Positions 9,132-18,963 of a stretch of 64,000 bases of DNA are shown in pieces; the first letter of the stretch is position 1; every line of letters starts with the position of its first letter. The stretch comes from Mycobacteroides chelonae (GTDB lineage Bacteria > Actinomycetota > Actinomycetes > Mycobacteriales > Mycobacteriaceae), in contig NZ_CP050145.1 of the NCBI RefSeq assembly GCF_016767715.1, forward strand, positions 1,922,001 to 1,986,000, read 5' to 3'. Made by a program: the position numbers and the translations under genes. Below the pieces are notes generated by a model. That model was given only the letters and a program-made list of their open reading frames with translations, was not told where the DNA came from and did not search any database.

Positions 9132-9515
9132 TCACGAATTGGTGCCCTCGGGAATGAGGTTCGTAATGCAGAAGGGGTGACCGGCCGGGTCGATCAGCAC
9201 CCGCCATCCGCCCGGATTCGGCTGGGTTTCGGCCTTGGTCGCGCCGAGCCCCAGAATGCGTGCCTCTTCGGCATCCAGATCTGCTGCCGCCAGTTCGAGA
9301 TGCAGTTGTTTCGGGACAGCCCCGGCCGGCCAGTCCGGCACGCGATGGTCTGCCACGCGCTGAAAGGTCAACAGCACGGCGGCGCCCTTCACCGCGACGA
9401 ACTCGTCGCTTTCGAACAGGATCTCCAGGTCGAGGACCTGCTGGTAGAACCGGGCCAGCGCCGCCGGATCTGTGCAGTCGATCGATATCGCGCCCAGTCG
9501 AGCCGTTGTCGTCAT
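9132..9515 (-). CDS. VOC (glyoxalase/bleomycin-resistance) family protein
   Basis: A 127-aa two-repeat vicinal oxygen chelate protein. It starts ARLGAISIDCTDPAALARFYQ, has a mid-chain QLHLELAAADLDAEEARILGLG, and ends GWRVLIDPAGHPFCI. These are the usual VOC elements with candidate metal ligands (His in LHLEL, late Glu/His). The subfamily resembles glyoxalase-like domain proteins of unknown substrate in actinobacteria. It lies upstream of, and in the same direction as, the MoxR operon; whether it is co-transcribed is unclear. Confidence 0.83.
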   Translation of the reverse strand: MTTTARLGAISIDCTDPAALARFYQQVLDLEILFESDEFVAVKGAAVLLTFQRVADHRVPDWPAGAVPKQLHLELAAADLDAEEARILGLGATKAETQPNPGGWRVLIDPAGHPFCITNLIPEGTNS

Positions 9516-9545
9516 GGTGATGAGCTTGTCACGAGTACGATGACC

Positions 9546-9961
<416 letters not shown>

Positions 9962-9984
9962 TTAGCCTGGATTACTCTGGCGTG

Positions 9985-11409
9985 GTGACGTTGAAGCGGC
10001 TGGTTGCCCGCGACCTCGGCTTCGACGGCATTCGTGCCGAGTTCGCGCTCCCCGCCGAATTCGGCCCCGGCGCGCAGCGCGACGCCGCCCAGGCCGTCGA
10101 CCGTCACCACACCGAGCGCATCGACCGCACCGATCTGGAGCTGGTCACCATCGACCCACCCGGAGCGCGCGATCTGGATCAGGCCCTGCACCTGGAACGC
10201 ACCGCCGACGGATATCTCCTGCATTACGCCATCGCCGATGTGGCCGCGCAGATCGAGCTCGGCAGCGCGCTGGACATCGAGGCGCGACAGCGCGGCGAGA
10301 CCATCTACCTGCCGGATGGCTCGGTGCCGCTGCACCCGTTGGTGTTCTCCGAAGGCTCGGCGAGCCTGCTACCCAACGAGATTCGGCCTGCCGCCTTGTG
10401 GCGCATCGAAACCGATGCCGCTGCCAATCCGGTCAGCTGGAGCGTCCAACGCGCCCTGGTGAAATCCGTGCGACAGCTGACCTACCGGGAGGCCCAGGAC
10501 GCGGCCGACGCCGGCAATCCGCACCCCTCGATTGCCCTGCTCCCTGAGTTCGGCCGTAAGAGAAGAGACCTCGGTCTCGCGCGGGGTGCCATCGAGCTGA
10601 ATCTGCCCGCGCAGGAAGTGGTGCGCGGCCCCAGCGGCGACTGGGAGCTGGCGATCGAGGCGCGCACCGACACCGATGGCTGGAACGCGCAGATATCGCT
10701 GCTCACCGGGATCTGCGCGGCGCAGATCATGCTCGACGGCGGCATCGGCATGCTGCGTACGCTGCCGCCCGCAGACGGCGACGTACGCCGGTGGATGCGT
10801 CGCACCGCCGAGGCGCTGGGGCTGCCCTGGACAAACGACACCCCGATCGGGGCCCAGCTGGCCGCACTCGATCCCTGTGCCACAACAACATTGGCGATGA
10901 TGACACAGGCCACCACGCTCCTGCGGGGCGCTTCCTATCTGGTGTTCGACGGAAACCGGCCGGACGATCAGGCCGCGGGACATGCGGGCATCGCTGCCCC
11001 CTACGCGCACGTGACCGCACCGCTGCGACGGCTGGGGGACCGGTTCGTCACCGAAATCTGCCTGGCACTGTCGGCCGACTCGCCGGTGCCGCAGTGGGCG
11101 CGCGACGCTCTGTCGGATGTCAGATCATCGCTGCTGACCTCGAATACGCTGGCCAACAAGGTGGAACAGGCGTGCGTGGATCTCACCGAGGCCACCGTGC
11201 TTGCCCCGCAGAAGGGGCAGACCTTCGATTCGGCGGTGCTACGAGGTGCCGAAAAGAAACGATTCGCAGAGGTCTTCGTGACCGATCCGCCCATCCTCGC
11301 CCGCTGCCAGGGAGATCCGCCCGAGGGGCAGCGCGCGAAACTCACCCTGCGTGAAGCAGATCCGGACACCCGGACCGTGCTGTTCGGCTTCCCGGCAGAG
11401 GGCAGCTGA
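9985..11409 (+). CDS. RNB-domain ribonuclease
   Basis: A 474-aa protein with an RNase II/R catalytic (RNB) domain. The DIDPPGARDLDQA-type acidic cluster is at about residues 55-68 (here TIDPPGARDLDQALHLE), followed by HYAIADVAAQI, and PYAHVTAPLRRLGDRF is near residue 340. It lacks the N-terminal cold-shock domains and obvious C-terminal S1 domain of RNase R, so it is a minimal form. Expected activity is 3'-5' exoribonuclease. GTG at 9985 (or 9982) is the first start after the RNase P RNA; any longer N-terminus would run into rnpB. Its TGA abuts the opposing stop of the CYTH-CHAD gene. Confidence 0.87.
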   Translation: MTLKRLVARDLGFDGIRAEFALPAEFGPGAQRDAAQAVDRHHTERIDRTDLELVTIDPPGARDLDQALHLERTADGYLLHYAIADVAAQIELGSALDIEARQRGETIYLPDGSVPLHPLVFSEGSASLLPNEIRPAALWRIETDAAANPVSWSVQRALVKSVRQLTYREAQDAADAGNPHPSIALLPEFGRKRRDLGLARGAIELNLPAQEVVRGPSGDWELAIEARTDTDGWNAQISLLTGICAAQIMLDGGIGMLRTLPPADGDVRRWMRRTAEALGLPWTNDTPIGAQLAALDPCATTTLAMMTQATTLLRGASYLVFDGNRPDDQAAGHAGIAAPYAHVTAPLRRLGDRFVTEICLALSADSPVPQWARDALSDVRSSLLTSNTLANKVEQACVDLTEATVLAPQKGQTFDSAVLRGAEKKRFAEVFVTDPPILARCQGDPPEGQRAKLTLREADPDTRTVLFGFPAEGS

Positions 11410-12873
11410 TCACTTTTTGTGACGCACGGCCTTGCGGAGTGCCTTGAGCGTTGCCTCCACCTGATGGCGTGCGGTCTCGGCGGCATCGTGCTCGCGCTGG
11501 TACAGCACCCCGTAAGTGAAGGTGTCCTCGCCGGCGGCGTGCGCCTCGTTGGCCTGCGTGGCGAGATAGGCGCGACTCACCGTGCTGTCCTGATGCTCAC
11601 CCAGTAGTTCCTGAATATCCTTGGCCGCCTGGGAGACTCGCTTGGCGCCCTCTGCGCTGGCCACATAGCGCAACCGTTTGGCCGACTTGCGGATGCGATG
11701 GAGGGCCTCGTCGCGGTACTCGCCCTCGGCGCGCGCGGCCGCCCGCGCCGCTCGGCGCACCTTGCGGTACGCGGCATCGAGCGTTCCGCCCTCGTCCGAG
11801 TGATGAGTGTCTGATGCCGGTCCGGCGGAGGTGACCAACGCGTCCAGGGAATCGAGCAGCCGGAAGTAGCGATGACTGCGCATCGCCGCCAACGACCGGC
11901 GCAACCCGTTGTCGTAGTTATGCCTGGCGGCGTCTACCAATCGTTCGTGTACCGGGCCGCGGATGAGTGTTTCGGGAAGCTCGGAGAGTGCCGCGTCATA
12001 TCGCTGCGCGAGTACCTCTGCGTCGCGCGCCACCCCGAGAATGTTGGCGAGCAGGCGGAGCTCATCGAGCGCCTCGGGATTAGCGTCCAGACCGAAGCGC
12101 TCGGGATTGGACTGCAGGAGGCTGCGGATGCGCCGGATGGTGACCCGCATCTGGTGCACCGAATCGTCGGTGTCCACCCGTACCGCACGGTCCCAGCCGA
12201 GCAGCTGATCCAGTTGTTCGAGCAGTGCGCGCTGGATCGAGTCCGTGCCCTTCCGCTCCCGTTTGGGCACGTCAAGAACGCGAGCCAACTTTGATCCGTG
12301 CCCGGCAGGGGCCGCCCCGGCATCCAGTAGACGTGCGGTGACCCTGTCGAACAGTGTGGAGTCGCCGAACTCCGACAGCTCGAGCTCCCATTCGCGCCAG
12401 CTCTGCTCGGAGTCTTCCTCCGCACCCGTCAGCCGCGCGGCGGTCACGTGGTCATCGCAGAATTCGGCGAGCTGCTCGCCCTGAGCACCGATCAGCTGGG
12501 AGACGGTGCGCACGGTGCTGATGCGGGCGACCGGTGCGAGCTCGTCCTCGCGCACGACCGCGAGCACGGTGTCCCGCAGCTCTTCCGGCACGGCGTCATC
12601 GCCTTCATTCAGGGGGAGACGCAGCTCTGTTCGGGTGTCCGGTCCGGCGGGCAATTTCAGATGCCATCCGGCGTCGGTGCCGCCGGTACGGCGTCGCAAG
12701 GTGATCCGGTGCTGAGCCAGCCGCTGATCGGAGGTGTCAAAGTACACAGCGTCCAAATTTTGCTGGGGCTGCAGCTCGACCCGCGCGACGGCGGAAATTC
12801 CGTCGAATGAGGGACTGATGGTCGCGTCGGTGACGTCGAACTTCCGCTCGACCTCGACGTGTTGAGATGGCAT
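11410..12873 (-). CDS. CYTH and CHAD domain protein
   Basis: A 487-aa protein equivalent to Rv2226. It begins with a CYTH (class IV adenylyl cyclase/thiamine triphosphatase) domain carrying the ExExK signature VEVERKFDV at residues about 6-14, with LRRRTGG and LKLPAG further on. Residues about 210-480 form an alpha-helical CHAD domain rich in conserved histidines and arginines (VHQMRVTIRRIRSLL, LHRIRKSAKRLRYV). CYTH domains hydrolyse inorganic triphosphate or related substrates, and CHAD domains bind polyphosphate. A polyphosphate or triphosphate role is inferred. Confidence 0.92.
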   Translation of the reverse strand: MPSQHVEVERKFDVTDATISPSFDGISAVARVELQPQQNLDAVYFDTSDQRLAQHRITLRRRTGGTDAGWHLKLPAGPDTRTELRLPLNEGDDAVPEELRDTVLAVVREDELAPVARISTVRTVSQLIGAQGEQLAEFCDDHVTAARLTGAEEDSEQSWREWELELSEFGDSTLFDRVTARLLDAGAAPAGHGSKLARVLDVPKRERKGTDSIQRALLEQLDQLLGWDRAVRVDTDDSVHQMRVTIRRIRSLLQSNPERFGLDANPEALDELRLLANILGVARDAEVLAQRYDAALSELPETLIRGPVHERLVDAARHNYDNGLRRSLAAMRSHRYFRLLDSLDALVTSAGPASDTHHSDEGGTLDAAYRKVRRAARAAARAEGEYRDEALHRIRKSAKRLRYVASAEGAKRVSQAAKDIQELLGEHQDSTVSRAYLATQANEAHAAGEDTFTYGVLYQREHDAAETARHQVEATLKALRKAVRHKK

Positions 12874-12989
12874 GAGAGGTGTGCCCTGACGGTCGAAGGG
12901 ACGGGGTGCTCAGCGTGTGCGGGCGAGGCGAGTATGCGACACGGTGCCACATTCAGGTAAACAATGGTCACGAGTCGTCACGGGGTAAT

Positions 12990-13017
12990 CTAAGATTCTC
13001 TTAGGGTTCTCATAAGG
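12990..13017. promoter_or_regulatory. Candidate response-regulator binding repeats upstream of acyl-AMP ligase
   Basis: The 271-base gap between the divergent CYTH-CHAD and acyl-AMP ligase genes holds an ordered AT-rich patch. CTAAG-ATTCT-CTTAG is a perfect inverted repeat at 12990-13004, and TTCTC recurs at 12996 and 13007 with an 11-base period (ATTCTCTTAGG, GTTCTCATAAGG). Direct repeats spaced by one helical turn are typical of OmpR-family regulators. No regulator is identified. Confidence 0.4.
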
Positions 13018-13145
13018 TCGGGGTATCAGATTTGGGAAGCGATATTCGTTTAGCACCGCGTGTGGTGCCGGGTGTCAGTGTTGCCTGGTCGGTATTGTCC
13101 CCCTTATGGGCCGCCAGTCGTGTTCACAGCTAGACCGAGGTCACC

Positions 13146-14978
13146 ATGAAGTTACGCGTTGAGGAGTACTTGGACGGCAAAGGTGCTATCACCTTGCCAG
13201 ACGGTTACACCGTCAACTACTACCTTGAGCGTGCCGTCGAACAGCTGGGCGACACATTCGCGTACCGATACCTGGACTTCAATGCGAACTCCGATGGCGA
13301 ACCCAACGATCTCAACTGGACACAGCTTGGCCAGCGCTCGCAGGCCGTAGCGGCACGGCTGCAGCAAGTCACCAAGCCTGGGGATCGCGTCGCGATCCTC
13401 GCCCCTCAGGGCATCGACTATGTGATCGGTTTCTATGCCGCCATCGAGGCCGGCAACATTGCGGTCCCGTTGTTTGCTCCGGAACTTCCTGGCCACTCCG
13501 AGCGGCTCGATTCGGTGCTTACCGATGCGCAGCCGACGGTGGTGCTGACCAACAATGCCGCCGCGGAATCGGTCAGCCGATTCGTACGCGGGCTGCCTCG
13601 GGAACGGCGCCCCCGCGTGGTCGCGGTCGACAGCGTCCCCGATTCGGTGGCCGCGACCTACGTCAAGGTCACACCGGATACCGATGACATCGCATACCTG
13701 CAGTACACGTCCGGATCCACCCGGGTTCCCGCCGGTGTGGAGATCACGCACCGTGCGGTGATGACCAACGTTCTGCAGATGATCATCTCGGTCGGCCTGG
13801 ATGACAGCATCCGCAGTGTCAGCTGGCTGCCCCTGTACCACGACATGGGCCTGCTGATGATCCTGTTCCCGCTGTGCGGCGGCCGGATCACGCTGATGTC
13901 CCCGGTGTCGTTCGTGCGGCGTCCCGGACGGTGGATCAAGGAACTTGCCGCTGAGGCGCACCTGGGCCGAACCTTCGCCGCCGCACCGAACTTCGCCTTC
14001 GAGCTGGCCGCCGAGCGTGGTCTGCCCAAGGACAACGAGGAACTCGATCTGAGCAACGTCGCGGGCCTGATCAACGGATCCGAGCCGGTGAGCATCTCCT
14101 CGATCCGCAAGTTCAACGACGCCTTCGGCCCCTACGGGCTGCCGCCGACGACCATCAAGCCCTCCTACGGCATGGCGGAGGCGACGCTGTTCGTTTCCAC
14201 CATTCCCTCCGACGCCGAAGCGTCGGTGGTGTACCTGGACCGCAGGGAGCTGGGCAACGGGCGTGCCGTCCGGGTCGAGTCCGACGATGAGCATGCGGTT
14301 CCGCAGGTGTCCTGCGGCAAGATCTCGCGCAGCCAGTGGGCGGTGATCGTCAACCCCAATGCTGACACCGAGCTGGTCGACGGCGAGGTCGGTGAAATCT
14401 GGCTGCACGGTGACAACATCGGGCGCGGCTACTGGGGCAGGCCCAAGGAAACCGACTTCTCGTTCCGTAACAAACTGCAGGCCCGACTCGACCAAGGCAG
14501 CCATGCCACCGGCACCGAGCCCGGCGCTACCTGGTTCCGCACCGGAGACCTCGGTGTGTACCTCGACGGTGAGCTGTACATCACCGGACGGGTCAAAGAC
14601 CTGGTCATCATCGATGGCCGCAACCACTATCCGCAGGACATCGAGGCCACCGTCGAGGAAGCCTCACCCGCGGTGCGACACGGTTTTGTGGCGGCGTTTT
14701 CGGCGCCCGCGAACGAGCTGCCCCCCGGCGTCGACCAGGGCAATGGCACGGGGGAGCGGTTGGTCATCGTGGCCGAGCGCGCGGCCGGCGCGGGCCGCGC
14801 GGCACCGGAGCCCATCGTCGATGCCATTCGGGCGGCTGTCTCACGGCGGCACAACCTGCCCATCGCGGACATCCAGCTGGTTCAGGCAGGCGCCATACCG
14901 CGTACCACCAGCGGAAAGCTCGCACGCCGAGCCTGCCGCCAGGAATACCTGGACAACAAACTCGGCGTGCGCGCCTAG
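13146..14978 (+). CDS. Fatty-acyl-AMP ligase, FadD32-like
   Basis: A 610-aa adenylate-forming enzyme. The AMP-binding motif YTSGSTRVPAGVEITH is near residue 184, with SWLPLYHDMGLL, NGSEPVS, PSYGMAEATLF, TGDLGVYLDGELYITGR and C-terminal RTTSGKLARRACR. Overall wording closely matches FadD32-type FAALs, which activate long-chain fatty acids as acyl-adenylates for transfer to a polyketide synthase rather than to CoA. No polyketide synthase is nearby, so this is not the mycolate-locus fadD32 itself but a paralogue whose acceptor is unknown. It has its own promoter region upstream and converges with panB. Confidence 0.88.
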   Translation: MKLRVEEYLDGKGAITLPDGYTVNYYLERAVEQLGDTFAYRYLDFNANSDGEPNDLNWTQLGQRSQAVAARLQQVTKPGDRVAILAPQGIDYVIGFYAAIEAGNIAVPLFAPELPGHSERLDSVLTDAQPTVVLTNNAAAESVSRFVRGLPRERRPRVVAVDSVPDSVAATYVKVTPDTDDIAYLQYTSGSTRVPAGVEITHRAVMTNVLQMIISVGLDDSIRSVSWLPLYHDMGLLMILFPLCGGRITLMSPVSFVRRPGRWIKELAAEAHLGRTFAAAPNFAFELAAERGLPKDNEELDLSNVAGLINGSEPVSISSIRKFNDAFGPYGLPPTTIKPSYGMAEATLFVSTIPSDAEASVVYLDRRELGNGRAVRVESDDEHAVPQVSCGKISRSQWAVIVNPNADTELVDGEVGEIWLHGDNIGRGYWGRPKETDFSFRNKLQARLDQGSHATGTEPGATWFRTGDLGVYLDGELYITGRVKDLVIIDGRNHYPQDIEATVEEASPAVRHGFVAAFSAPANELPPGVDQGNGTGERLVIVAERAAGAGRAAPEPIVDAIRAAVSRRHNLPIADIQLVQAGAIPRTTSGKLARRACRQEYLDNKLGVRA

Positions 14979-14992
14979 CTTGGCGTGATCTG

Positions 14993-15838
14993 TCAGTAGC
15001 TGTGCTCGGGAGCGGGGAACGCCCCGCGCGCCACCTCATCGGCATACTGCTCGGCGGCCTTGCGCAATTCCGCGCCGACCTGGCCGAACTGCTTGACGAA
15101 CTTGGCGGTCTTGCCGCTGGTCATACCGGCCATGTCCTGCCACACCAGGACCTGGGCGTCGCATTCGCGGCCCGCGCCGATGCCGACGGTCGGGATGGTG
15201 AGCTTGCCGGTGATCTGTGTTGCCAGCTCGGCGGGCACCATCTCCATCACCACGGCGATGGCTCCGGCTTCCTGTACCGCGATGGCATCGTGAATGAGCT
15301 GTGCGGCGGCGTCGTCGCGGCCCTGAACCCGGTATCCGCCAAGGCTGTTCACGCTCTGCGGGGTAAAACCGATGTGTGCCACCACCGGAATCCCGGCAGC
15401 TGTCAGTGTCGCGATCTGCTCGGCAACGCGTTCTCCGCCTTCGAGTTTCACCGCGTGCGCGCCGGCTTCCTTCATGAACCGGGTCGCGCTCGCCAGGGCC
15501 TGGGCGGCCCCGCCCTCGTACGAGCCGAAGGGTAGGTCGGCGACCACCAGTGCCTCCGTCGCGCCGCGAACCACGCCGCGTACCAACGGAATCAGTTCGT
15601 CGATGGTGATCGGCACGGTGGTGTCGTATCCATAGACCACATTGGCGGCCGAATCCCCGACCAGCAGAACAGGAATCCCGGCCTCGTTGAAAATCCGTGC
15701 GGTCGAGTAGTCGTACGCGGTGAGCATCGACCACTTGTGGCCCTCGGCCTTCCACTTCTGCAAGTGGTGCACGCGGGTCTTGGTGCGAGGCTTCTGGGAA
15801 GTCTCGGAAGCAGCGCCATACAAGGCAGATTCAGACAT
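14993..15838 (-). CDS. panB: 3-methyl-2-oxobutanoate hydroxymethyltransferase
   Basis: A 281-aa protein, the length of M. tuberculosis PanB (Rv2225). It makes ketopantoate from 2-oxoisovalerate and 5,10-methylene-THF in pantothenate/CoA synthesis. Family elements are [55 protein letters not shown] and [12 protein letters not shown] at 15838 (MSESALYG) gives the usual N-terminus; a longer form upstream lacks family similarity. It is divergent from the WS/DGAT gene across a 173-base gap. Confidence 0.96.
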   Translation of the reverse strand: MSESALYGAASETSQKPRTKTRVHHLQKWKAEGHKWSMLTAYDYSTARIFNEAGIPVLLVGDSAANVVYGYDTTVPITIDELIPLVRGVVRGATEALVVADLPFGSYEGGAAQALASATRFMKEAGAHAVKLEGGERVAEQIATLTAAGIPVVAHIGFTPQSVNSLGGYRVQGRDDAAAQLIHDAIAVQEAGAIAVVMEMVPAELATQITGKLTIPTVGIGAGRECDAQVLVWQDMAGMTSGKTAKFVKQFGQVGAELRKAAEQYADEVARGAFPAPEHSY

Positions 15839-16011
15839 CAGCGTCTCTTTCGGTCGTCTCCTCAAGGCCCATCCGGGTCCCTGGGTTTCTAACGATCTTC
15901 AGTCTGCCACCGGGCGGCGAGGAGATGAATAACTGAGCGGGTGGACTTGGTCACACCTGAGGTCGCAGCATTCGGGCACGAGGGGCCACCAGCTCGCCTA
16001 ACATCGGCCGC

Positions 16012-17385
16012 ATGCAGCGGCTTTCCGGACTTGACGCCAGTTTTCTCTATCTCGAAACACCGACTCAGCCGATGCACGTGTGCGGCGTACTGGAATTAGA
16101 CACCACGACCATTCCCGGTGGCTACTCGTTCGAGAAACTGCGAGCGAAGCTCATTGAACGGGTCGAGGGCATCTCCTCATTCACCGAGAAGCTCGCCGAC
16201 AGCCGCCTGAACCTGGACCACCCGGTGTGGGTCGACGACGACGACTTCGACATCGATCGGCACCTGCACCACGTCGGTCTGCCCGCGCCCGGCGGCAAGG
16301 CCGAGATCTCCGATATGTGTGGGCATATCGCGTCATTGCCCTTGGACCGTGCCCGGCCGCTCTGGGAAATGTGGGTCATAGAAACCGGCGACACCAATCG
16401 GCTCGTGGTCATGACCAAGATGCATCACGCCTCCGTCGACGGCGTCACCGGCGCCAACCTGATGTCGGCGCTGTGCGGTCTGGAACCCGACGCCCAGGCG
16501 CCCGAACCCGCGCCGGGGGTCGGCGGCGCCAACAGCCTCGAGATCGCGATCACCGGCGCTATCAAGTGGGCGTCGCGGCCGCTGAAGTTCGCCAAGCTGC
16601 TGCCCTCCACCATCGGAGTCATCCCGGCCTGGCTGGAACGCTCCAAACGCGGCGAGGCCATGACGGCACCGTTCTCGGCGCCGCGCACCTCGTTCAACTC
16701 CACGATCACCAGCCGCCGCAACGTCGGCTACGCCCAACTGGATCTGGAGGACGTCCGCGCGGTCAAGAACCACTTCGGCGTCAAGGTCAACGATGTCGTG
16801 ATGGCCATCTGCGCCGGTGCACTGCGCAAGTATCTGGACGACCGCGGAGAGCTCCCGGACAGCTCGCTGGTGGCCATGGTTCCGGTGTCGGTGCACGAGA
16901 AGTCCGACCGCCCGGGCCGCAACCAGGTGTCGGGGATGTTCTCCCGCCTGGAGACCAATGTGGACGACCCGGTGGAGCGCCTCAACGCGATCTCCGATGC
17001 CAACACGGTGGCCAAGGAGCACACCGCGGTACTGGGCGCGACGCTGCTGCAGGACTGGAGCCAGTTCGCGGCACCCGCCGTGTTCGGCACCGCGATGCGT
17101 GTCTACTCGCGCATCCGGCTGGCCGACCGGCATCCGGTGATCCACAACCTGGTGGTCTCCAACGTGCCGGGACCCCAAGTGCCGCTGTACTTCTTGGGTG
17201 CCCAGGTGGTCGGCATGTATCCCTTGGGTCCGATCTTCCACGGTGCCGCACTGACCGTCACGGTGATGTCGCTGGACGGGAAACTCAACGTCGGCCTGAT
17301 TTCCTGCCCCGATCTGATGCCCGACCTTTCCACCCTGACGGACGATTTCGGCGTGGCGCTCGAGGAGCTGAAGGCTCGGATCTAG
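16012..17385 (+). CDS. Wax ester synthase/diacylglycerol acyltransferase (WS/DGAT)
   Basis: A 457-aa acyl-CoA-dependent acyltransferase. The catalytic HHxxxDG motif is HHASVDG at residues 138-144. Other family marks are the N-terminal RLSGLDASFLYLETPTQPMHV, a PLWEMWVIE segment, and a C-terminal NLVVSNVPGPQVPLYFLGA. Mycobacteria have many such enzymes that make triacylglycerol or wax esters for storage. A specific Tgs number cannot be assigned from this sequence alone. It lies between panB and the CaeA-like pair. Confidence 0.93.
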   Translation: MQRLSGLDASFLYLETPTQPMHVCGVLELDTTTIPGGYSFEKLRAKLIERVEGISSFTEKLADSRLNLDHPVWVDDDDFDIDRHLHHVGLPAPGGKAEISDMCGHIASLPLDRARPLWEMWVIETGDTNRLVVMTKMHHASVDGVTGANLMSALCGLEPDAQAPEPAPGVGGANSLEIAITGAIKWASRPLKFAKLLPSTIGVIPAWLERSKRGEAMTAPFSAPRTSFNSTITSRRNVGYAQLDLEDVRAVKNHFGVKVNDVVMAICAGALRKYLDDRGELPDSSLVAMVPVSVHEKSDRPGRNQVSGMFSRLETNVDDPVERLNAISDANTVAKEHTAVLGATLLQDWSQFAAPAVFGTAMRVYSRIRLADRHPVIHNLVVSNVPGPQVPLYFLGAQVVGMYPLGPIFHGAALTVTVMSLDGKLNVGLISCPDLMPDLSTLTDDFGVALEELKARI

Positions 17386-17407
17386 TCTCTTCTGGCACCA
17401 TGGCTGA

Positions 17408-18928
17408 ATGATGTTTCGTGGTCGGCGGGTTGCTGCCGTATTGGCTCTTGCCTCGGTAGTAGCCGTCGTCTCTGGTTGTGTGCGGTCAGTCGAAGGTCAG
17501 GCGATGGCGGCTCAGCCGTCGGAAACCACCCTCAGTTGGGGGGACTGTGACGGCTTCACGCCGGAAAACACCACGGTGCCGGCGAGCACCGTGTGCTCGG
17601 AACTCGAGGTGCCCGTCGACTACGCCAAGCCGGACGGGGCGAAGGCGCGGCTGGCGATCATCAAGTACCCGGCCAAGGGCAAGCGCATCGGCTCGCTGCT
17701 GATGAACCCGGGTGGGCCCGGCCAGTCGGGCATCGAGGCCGCGACTGCCATCGTCAAGCAGGTACCCAAGGACATCCGTGACAGCTTCGACTTCATCGGA
17801 TTCGATCCGCGTGGTGTCGGGTCGTCCACGCCGGCCGTGGAGTGCAACTCCGACCAGGACGTGGATCGCCTGCGCGCGCAGAACGACACCGACTACAGCC
17901 CCGAGGGCGTCGCACGCATGGAGCAGGACTCCAAGGACTTCGTGAAGCGCTGCGTCGACAAGGTGGGGCTGGAGTTCCTCGCCAATGTCGGCACCGTGAA
18001 CGTCGCCAAGGATATGGACCGGCTCCGCGCCGCCCTCGGCGACGAGAAGCTGACCTACCTGGGCTACTCGTACGGCACCCGGATCGGCACCACATATGCC
18101 GAGCAGTTCCCGCAGAACGTGCGGGCACTCATCCTCGACGGGGTGATCGATCCCAACGCCGATCCCACCCAGGCCGATATCGACCAGATCGCCGGATTCC
18201 AAAAGGCTTTCGACAACTACGCGGCCGACTGCGCCAAGAGCCCGAGCTGCCCGCTGGGGACCGACCCCGCGCAGGCGACCGCGCGCTATCGGGCGATGAT
18301 CGATCCGCTGGTGGATCACCCGGCCAAGACCAAGGACGGCCGCGGTCTGTCCCACGGCGACGCCATCATCGGAACCATCATGGTGATGTACTCACCCACG
18401 TTGTGGGAGGCGTTCACCAAGGCGCTGCGTCAGCTCAGCGAGGGCTCGGGCGACATCCTGCAGCTGCTCGCCGACGCGTACATGAAGCGCGATGAAGAGG
18501 GGCACTACAGCCACGCGCAGGACGCGCAGACCGCCATCAACTGTGTCGACGAGCCGCCGGAGACCGACCGTGCCAAGGCCGTCGAGAAGGACCGCCGCAT
18601 CCGCGAGGTGGCACCGTTCCAGGACTATGGCCAATTCACCGGGAACGCGCCGCTGGGAGTGTGCGCGTTCTGGCCGGTACCGCCGACGAGCAAGCCGCAC
18701 CCCATCAACGTGCCCGGTCTGCCCAAACTGCTGGTGGTCTCCACCACCTTCGATCCGGCAACCCCGTACCAGGCTGGCGTTGAGCTGGCCAAACAGCTCG
18801 GCGGAGGCCTGCTGACCTACGAGGGGACCAAGCACACCATCGTGTTTGACGGGAATCAGTGCGTCGACAAAGCGGCGGAGACATATCTCATCAAGGTCAC
18901 GACTCCGGCCGAAGGCGCCCGCTGCTGA
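17408..18928 (+). CDS. caeA: CaeA/Hip1-like lipoprotein serine hydrolase
   Basis: A 506-aa alpha/beta hydrolase equivalent to Rv2224c (CaeA/Hip1), a cell-envelope carboxylesterase/protease linked to envelope integrity. The signal peptide ends in a lipobox VVSGC with Cys24 as the lipidation site. The oxyanion region is MNPGGPGQSG (about 99-108), and the nucleophile is Ser221 in GYSYGT. The C-terminal half contains TTFDPATPYQAG and GTKHTIVFDGNQC, holding the probable acid and histidine. A second, related hydrolase follows immediately. ATG at 17408 or 17411 are equivalent candidates. Confidence 0.92.
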   Translation: MMFRGRRVAAVLALASVVAVVSGCVRSVEGQAMAAQPSETTLSWGDCDGFTPENTTVPASTVCSELEVPVDYAKPDGAKARLAIIKYPAKGKRIGSLLMNPGGPGQSGIEAATAIVKQVPKDIRDSFDFIGFDPRGVGSSTPAVECNSDQDVDRLRAQNDTDYSPEGVARMEQDSKDFVKRCVDKVGLEFLANVGTVNVAKDMDRLRAALGDEKLTYLGYSYGTRIGTTYAEQFPQNVRALILDGVIDPNADPTQADIDQIAGFQKAFDNYAADCAKSPSCPLGTDPAQATARYRAMIDPLVDHPAKTKDGRGLSHGDAIIGTIMVMYSPTLWEAFTKALRQLSEGSGDILQLLADAYMKRDEEGHYSHAQDAQTAINCVDEPPETDRAKAVEKDRRIREVAPFQDYGQFTGNAPLGVCAFWPVPPTSKPHPINVPGLPKLLVVSTTFDPATPYQAGVELAKQLGGGLLTYEGTKHTIVFDGNQCVDKAAETYLIKVTTPAEGARC

Positions 18929-18963
18929 TCCCTTTTGGCGTCCGACATGGCACGATGTGGCCC

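Noticed and set aside
13152..14627. 491-codon frame opposite the fatty-acyl-AMP ligase
   Set aside because: Antisense shadow of a clearly coding gene; no recognisable domain and no ribosome-binding site.
16227..17411. 394-codon alternative frame within the WS/DGAT gene
   Set aside because: Arg/Gly/Gln-rich shadow; the WS/DGAT frame has the HHASVDG motif and family length.
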